Part shown: positions 57,814 through 64,000 of the stretch, piece by piece
How positions within the stretch are numbered: the stretch's first letter is position 1
Layout: the number at the start of each line of letters is the position of its first letter
From: Bryoerythrophyllum caledonicum
Lineage: Eukaryota > Streptophyta > Bryopsida > Pottiales > Pottiaceae
NCBI GenBank assembly: GCA_963971425.1
Contig: OZ020519.1
Span: 12,292,028-12,356,027 of the forward strand
Direction of reading: 5' to 3'
DNA length: 64,000 bases
Notes under the pieces: model-generated
Databases searched by the model: none
The model's input: only the letters and a program-made list of their open reading frames with translations
What the model was told of the DNA's origin: nothing
Position numbers and translations under genes: made by a program

Positions 57814-58752
57814 TTAACCCCTAAATGAAAAAAGTCCCCAAGTGGGCTTTGGCAAATCTCAGGCACATTCCCATGGATGCAATTTACATTTGCAGTTCTT
57901 GAAATTTTGTATTGAGATGCAAGAAGACAAGAGGTACGTCGGAGTGTGATTTCTATTCTCATCGGAATTATAGAAAAAAAGTGATGCTATCCTAAAGAAA
58001 AAAATTGTCGAGTGCGGGCACGTCTCGCAACTCCAAAAACTTTTGCTAGGATACTCGAGTAAATTTGAGATTTTCAACACTGGCAATTAATGTTTTCTCC
58101 TTTCATATTGTCAAAAAACATTTCTTGTCTTTAGTGAAAAAATGCATTTTATCCCAAATCAAATATTTTCACACATTGGCACACATTGTCGGGCAAGGAG
58201 CTAAAGAAACCTCTTCTTTTCCACATAAAACTTAGAGATCTTCATGTTGTTCACTTTTTATTTTTTTAATTACAAGACGTGGTGTAAACCTTCTTATTCA
58301 CGGTTCACATTATCATTCTAAAACATATTTTGTTCCCAAAAAACGTGAATTAGCACTTTTTGAACCTCCACTCCGAGCACAATTTTTTTGAATATGCTAC
58401 ACCCCTTCTCTACCTCTAAAAACTGATGTACGAGGAGTTGATATTATGATCAACATGATGATATAAAATTTAGACCTTGTGCAGTGCAAAACTTTGACAC
58501 CAAGTGTTGTCAAAGCCTGTTGATCACTCAAGGCAGGGATGAAAATGAACCATTTGTTCTACTTCAAACACTGTAATCTTTCAATCCGTGCTGTCAAAGT
58601 TGATGAAATTTGTGAGAATGTTATGTATCAAGTATTAAATGAGATCCTGCGATTAAAACTAGAAATATGATTTTTCTTTCTTACTCATTGTACTATAATT
58701 AACATTTTTGAAGTGTTCTTAGTGTGAAATTATCAAGGAATTTAGGGGTTTA
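57814..58752 (-). mobile_element. TTAA-family MITE, copy K
   Basis: TTAA-CCCCTAAATG at the left and GAATTTAGGGG-TTTA at the right; 939 bp, reverse orientation. The closest relative of the copies that form the inner ends of the palindrome arms. Non-coding. Confidence 0.75.
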
Positions 58753-59118
58753 AACGGCAAAACGCACCTGCAACAAAAAAAACAAAAAAAAACAAAAAAA
58801 AAGGTTAGGAAATGCACATAATCAGAATCATGTGAACTTACTGGTGACCGGTTTAATGGGCTTCATTTCTGATTGCTCGTTAGTGACATCTATTTGGAAT
58901 CGAATTTGGAATTGTTACTATTGCCGGATCCCTAGTACAATTATACCACACTCGTAGCAACTTGACATTTGTGAGTGGTTAGAGCTTCATTCCCATGGTC
59001 AAACAGAAGAATGAGTCATGCACCATGCATCTCACAAATCTAATATTCCTTTGACTATTTAAAAATACTCCCATCGATGTTGATGTTATTATTACTAATA
59101 TTATTATTATTATCGATA

Positions 59119-60092
59119 TTAACCCCTAAAGGACCGTGACAATTTCACACCAAAAACACTTCAAAATTGTTGGTTCTAGTGCAATGACTAAAGAGGGAAA
59201 CAAAACCTTATATTTACAGTTTTGACCGTAGAATCTCAATAAGGACTTATTCAGCAACACATTCCCAAGATTTCATAAACTTTGACTGCACGGAATAAAA
59301 GATTATAGTATTTGAAGTCAAGAAAATGGTTCATTATCTTCCATGCGTTCAGTGTTCAATAGACTTTGACTTCCCTCCATATCAATTTGATGCAATACAC
59401 AAGGTCTAAATCTTTTACTATTGTGTTAAGGATGATGTTAGTTTCCTTTACACCAATTTTAAGAGGTATAGAAGGGGTGTAGCATATTCAAAACAAGTGT
59501 GCAAGGAGTGGAGGTTTATAAATTGTCAAATCACGGATTTTTTTTTGAGAACTTAATATTTTTAGGAATGATAATCCAAACGGTCAATAAGAAGGTTTAC
59601 GCCACATATTGTTGTAGAAAAAATAAAATGTGAAAAACATGAAGATCTCTAGGTTTTATGTAGAAAGGATGAATTCCCCCCCCGCTTGCCCAAAATGTGT
59701 AAAAATGTTTGACTTGAGTTTAAATGTTTTTTACACCAAAGACGAGATCCTTTTTGGTCATCTTTAAAGAAGATAATATTCTCTACATGTGTGGAAAATC
59801 TCAATATCAATAGAGACTTCTAGCAAAATTTTGGAGGTGCCCGGAGTCCCCATTTCTAACCTTGAGTGGTACTAACTTTCAAAACATGAATCCAAAAATA
59901 ATAACAAAAATATCTCCATGGAGCTCTTATCAAGGACAATCTAGTATAAAAGTTTTTTTTGAATATATATTTTTTGAATTTTAGGAAAATCTAGTATAAA
60001 AGTTTTTTTTGAATATATATTTTTTGAATTTTAGGAACCTGCCCGAAATCAAAATCGTCCCCCCAAGGGACACTTGGTCCTTGAGAGGTTAA
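59119..60092 (+). mobile_element. TTAA-family MITE, copy L
   Basis: TTAA-CCCCTAAAGGACC at the left and GGTCCTTGAGAGG-TTAA at the right; 974 bp. It contains a near-perfect direct duplication of about 50 bp (around 59938-60034: AATCTAGTATAAAAG, TTTGAATATATATTTTTTG), a recent local slippage. Non-coding. Confidence 0.8.
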
Positions 60093-60634
60093 AGGCGCCC
60101 CCCACGAGCAGTTGATTGTCCTGTAATGCATAGCTAACTCAAGTCACTTTTTTTTGTGCCCGGTCAAATGGGTGATGTTATGCGAATAATGCGATGGCTT
60201 CGTGATGCTATGATTGGCTCTCTAAATTTGCCACTTTTGTTGTAAGCCTCCCAATTCAACGAACTTATTCTGCTTACAATAATGATCATGCCTTGGAGGG
60301 ATGCACCAACTTGGCCTCTAAGTGTTGATAAGTTTTGTGTGTGCTTTGATCCCATACTTTTGGACGGGCAATATTTTGGGGCATGCAATGGAAATATCTG
60401 ATTTAGAGCCGGTTGTCAAATAAACTGGACTTGATATTGATATGGTTCGATGTGGATATCACAATGGAGGTGTTTTTAAAAAATAAGGGGAAAACATATT
60501 ATCTTGCTACAGAAATACTGTTGATGTTTTTTTCTTTTCAATTTATCAGTTTAAAAAAATTATAGTATGCTTGGTTTATAAAGAAATACCTTATTTTTCT
60601 AATTCAAATATGTGTGCAAAAGTTTACTATTTCA

Positions 60635-61573
60635 TTGACCCCTAAATTTCTCTGACAACTGCACACCAAAAACACTTCAAAATTGCTTGTTTTAGTGCAA
60701 TGAATAACAACGAAACAAAAAACTTCTACTTCTAGTTTTAAGTGTAGGGATCTTTTTAAGTAACTTACATAAAAAAATTCATACAATTTTATCGCACGGA
60801 TTGTAATATTATAGTGTTGGAAGTGGGGAAAGGGTCCATTTTCTTCCCTGTGTTTCATTGATCAACAGACTTTGACTTCACTTGGTGTCAAATTTTTGCA
60901 CTACACAAGGTCTAAATTAATTTCCATCATGTTAAGCATGATATTAGTTCCTTGAACTCCAATTTTGAGAGGTAGAAAATGGGTGTAGCATATTCAAAAA
61001 AATTGTGCAAGGAGTGGAGGTTCAAAAATTGTCAATTTACATTATATTTTATTGTGAACTTAGTATGTTTTAGAATGAGAATCCAAATGGTCAATAAGAA
61101 GGTTTACACCACATAATGCTGCGGAAAAAATAAAAAGTAAAAAATATGATGATCCCAAATTTTTATGTGATTTTTTTTTTGTTGGTACCTTGCCCAACAA
61201 TGTGGGACCATGTGTGAAAATGTTTGACTTGGATTTATGTGTTTTTTTTCACTAAAGACAAGAGATTTTTTTTGAAAATTTGAAAATAAAAATTATTATT
61301 TGCTAGGATAGAAATTCTCACATTCAATAGAGTGTCCTAACAAAAGTCTTGGAGTTGCCCGACGTTGCCCGCTCTCCCCATTTGAACTTCAAAACCTTAT
61401 AACTTTTTCATAAAATGTCGGATTTAGGAAAAATAATTGGACTCACACAAAGCTTTTAGTAATGTCCATCTACATTAAAAATATCAAAGAAAATTGTTAT
61501 AAAATTACACCATAGGAATCTGCCCGAACCTTCTAGAGTCTCCCGAGGGGACTCTTGGAAGTTTAGGGGTTAA
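60635..61573 (+). mobile_element. TTAA-family MITE, copy M
   Basis: TTGA-CCCCTAAATTTC at the left and GGAAGTTTAGGGG-TTAA at the right; 939 bp. The interior CATTTGAACTTCAAAACC and TGCCCGCTCTCC blocks are shared with copies D, J and N. Non-coding. Confidence 0.8.
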
Positions 61574-62242
61574 GGTGTCACGCTTGAGGATACTAATCTT
61601 GGGTAGAATTTGTAAATTTCTTCTATTAATGCACCACCGTTTAATCTCTTAATTTCTATTCATTATCAATATTTAGGTCTAAATGTACTTGCCCATTTTT
61701 ATCAAAATTGAAGTTGATTCAATATAGACAATTATAGCCTTTTTTGGACCAGATTTCTACTCGTCAAATCCTAGTAGCTTGCCTGAGACTATGGATCAAA
61801 ACATCACCCAAAAAATGATTTTAAGTGATCAATAATATGAGAATGAGACGGAATGTTGTACAATAATTCCATGGGTCTACAAGGATCTAATTCAATGATC
61901 CACAAGAAAATCATGATAAGTCAATTTCAACTTGAACAACAGATTTGAGCTTCTCATTTGTGCAAATAATTTTTATTTTGTAGAAAAGAATTATTATAAG
62001 TTCATTGCATATCTTGAGCTAACAATTATAGTGTCCTCTACCATACATAAGGTCAACAAAGGAGAGGTGCTTTTACAATAACCGAGGAAGTTGAACCTCT
62101 TCAAGCAGCAAGTTGAATGAAGTGCGAGAGTTCATTTCAACTAAACAGTGCACAATAGGACATGCCATGAACCAATATTTTTCCATATGTCAAGAATCAT
62201 ACGTGTAGACATGGCAATCAATCAAAGTTTGTTTTTATTTCA
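61574..62242. other. gap between two MITEs, no gene
   Basis: AT-rich sequence without recognised features. Confidence 0.3.
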
Positions 62243-63185
62243 ATACCTAAGGTAGCATGACAGTTTCGCACCAAAAACACTTTTGAATTGTTGGATTCTA
62301 GTGCAATGAATAAAGAAGGAAAATAAAACTTGTATGTCTAGTTTTGATTGTAGGATCTCAAATAAGACTTATTGAGTAACATTCTCACAAAATTCCATAA
62401 ACTTTGACGCACTGATTAAAATATTACAAAATAATGCAGTGTTTGAAGTCAAGCAAATGGTCCATTTTCTTCCTTGCGTTGGGTGAATCAATAGACTTTG
62501 ACTTCACTTGGTGTCGAATTTTTGCATGGCACAAGGTCAAAATCCATTACCATTGTGTTAAGCATGGTGTTAGTTCCTTTTACACCAATTTTTAGAGGTA
62601 GAGGAGGGGTGTAGCATATTGTGCAAGGAGTGGAGGTTCTTAAATTGCCAATTCACATTTTATTTGTTTGTGAACTTAACATGTTTTAGATTGATAATCC
62701 AAATGGTTAGTATGGAGGTTTACACCACATATTGTTGTGGAAAAAATAAAAAGTAAAAAAAATTGAAAATCTCTAAGTTTTATGTGGAAAGGAAGATGCT
62801 TTTTTGGTACCTTGACCGACAATATGTGAAAATGTTTGACTTGGGTTAATATGCCACTTTTCACTGAAGACAAGATTTTTTTTTGACAACTTGAAAGGAA
62901 ATAATATTACTTGCTCATATTGAAAATCTCATATTCAATAGAGTGATCTAGCCAAAAAAATTTGGAGGTGCCCAAGGTGCCCGCTCTCCCCATTTGAAAT
63001 TCAAAACCCTACAACTTTTTCATGAAATGTTGGCTATAGGAAAAATCTGTATTCCCACCGAGGTTTTGCTGACGCCCTTCTACAATAAAACTTTCAAAGA
63101 GGAATGTTAGAAATTGACACCATAGAAACCTGACCAAACTTTCAAAAAGCCCATTTTTGACACTTGGTCGTCCTTTACGGGTTAA
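62243..63185 (+). mobile_element. TTAA-family MITE, copy N
   Basis: The left end is decayed (TCAATACCTAAGG); the right end is GTCCTTTACGGG-TTAA. About 943 bp with all family blocks (CACCAAAAACACTT, CACTTGGTGTC, TGCCCGCTCTCCCC). Non-coding. Confidence 0.7.
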
Positions 63186-64000
63186 TATGTGTGCTTTGTG
63201 TGTGTTTTTTTTTTTTACACAACCGTGCTTTAGTAGATGCATTATTTCATGAGTTGGAGTTGGCGCCCTTTTCTCTTCTTGGGACTACTATCTTTGCAAC
63301 ATGATGCACTCCATTGTTGACCTTCTTCGAATCTTGCTTCCCGTGATGGCCCAGCAACAACAATAAGAACAACAACGCCAATAACAATTACAACAACCGC
63401 GTCAATCAAGGTGCTTGATGTTGGTGTTGGTGTTGGTCCAACTATTATTTTCCAAGTCGCCGTGAGGAGTCAGCCACATCCACTTTTTCCACCTGCAAAT
63501 GATGGAGGGTAGCAATTCATGTGATTGCTGCTCACCCACTTCTTCATCTCTTGTGATTTCAGATAGGTTTCTGAAAGTGAGCGCCAACCTTGTCATTGCA
63601 ATTGTGCCAACCCATCACAAGAGTTGAACACGTGGGAACTTTCATGCACAATTTCTCAATTCAGTAGTGCCTAAGTTGATGACTAGAGAGTTTATTTTTA
63701 TTTAAAAAATTTACGTAATAGAGCTATTTTCTAAATATTTGGGATATTGAATCTAACCCCTAAAGGACTAAGGCATTTTAGAGGGATCCCTACTCCGTGA
63801 GTTACGAACTTTTTTAGTATGTAAAAATACGATCATCTTCTAAACTTATGTGAGATGATGTGGTAGATTTTTTTGTGGGTGGTTTGGTTTTGTTTCAGTG
63901 GGTGTCCCTTCTAACAACTTTGGGATTTCCCTTCCCTTTCCTTTTGCTTTGTGTTGAGTATTAGCCTTGTGGTGCGTATTGCTTCTTGGGTCCTATGCCG
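63186..64000. other. window end, includes a TTAA-type terminus
   Basis: No gene is supported. At 63753 CTAA-CCCCTAAAGGACTAAGGC starts a further family member or fragment that runs toward the window edge. A CAACAACAA-type low-complexity patch lies near 63356-63400. Confidence 0.4.

Overview
Eukaryotic nuclear DNA from a plant. The evidence is GT-AG introns, a plant-type tRNA-Gln, a TTL protein (TPR plus degenerate thioredoxin, a plant-specific family), a SEF/SWC6-type HIT zinc finger and a ZIFL-like MFS transporter. Gene style and the mix of families fit a non-seed land plant (moss, liverwort or lycophyte grade), but the species cannot be resolved from this window. No bacterial, organellar or viral genes were seen.

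Layout. 0.2-2.7 kb: a VIT+VWA protein gene (minus). 2.7-12 kb: AT-rich DNA with transposable-element remnants (a 32-bp-TIR element, a TTAA-flanked element, a pogo-like MITE, three Helitron-like tails) and a small SWIM zinc-finger ORF. 12.1-22.2 kb: a gene island with a 951-aa coiled-coil protein gene, a tRNA-Gln, the SWC6/SEF gene (4 exons) and an MFS transporter gene (8 exons, minus). 22-42 kb: a repeat desert dominated by an 11.7-kb palindrome. 42.2-45.6 kb: the TTL gene (7 exons, minus). 46-64 kb: almost only repeats, with at least six long copies of one TTAA-flanked element family.

Main discovery candidate. Positions 26655-30858 and 34161-38364 are 4204-bp inverted copies of each other around a 3302-bp spacer; only two differing bases were found by eye. 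Both outer flanks belong to one older repeat, and the relative of that repeat at about 6.14-6.6 kb lacks the insertion, so it acts as a paralogous empty site. The filled site has a short target duplication (TG, extendable to TATG). The whole 11.7 kb therefore behaves like one inserted non-coding mobile element with giant terminal inverted repeats. Its inner arm boundary falls at the terminus of a TTAA/CCCC-type element, and each arm carries a cluster of perfect 24-bp palindromes beside a four-fold 15-bp repeat.

The second theme is the TTAA-flanked family itself (ends TTAA-CCCCTAAA / TTTAGGGG-TTAA, mostly 0.93-0.97 kb). Its termini resemble piggyBac ends, which would be notable in a plant.

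The protein genes are unrelated housekeeping or accessory genes with no visible joint pathway. Exon structures were derived by hand from splice sites and reading-frame continuity.
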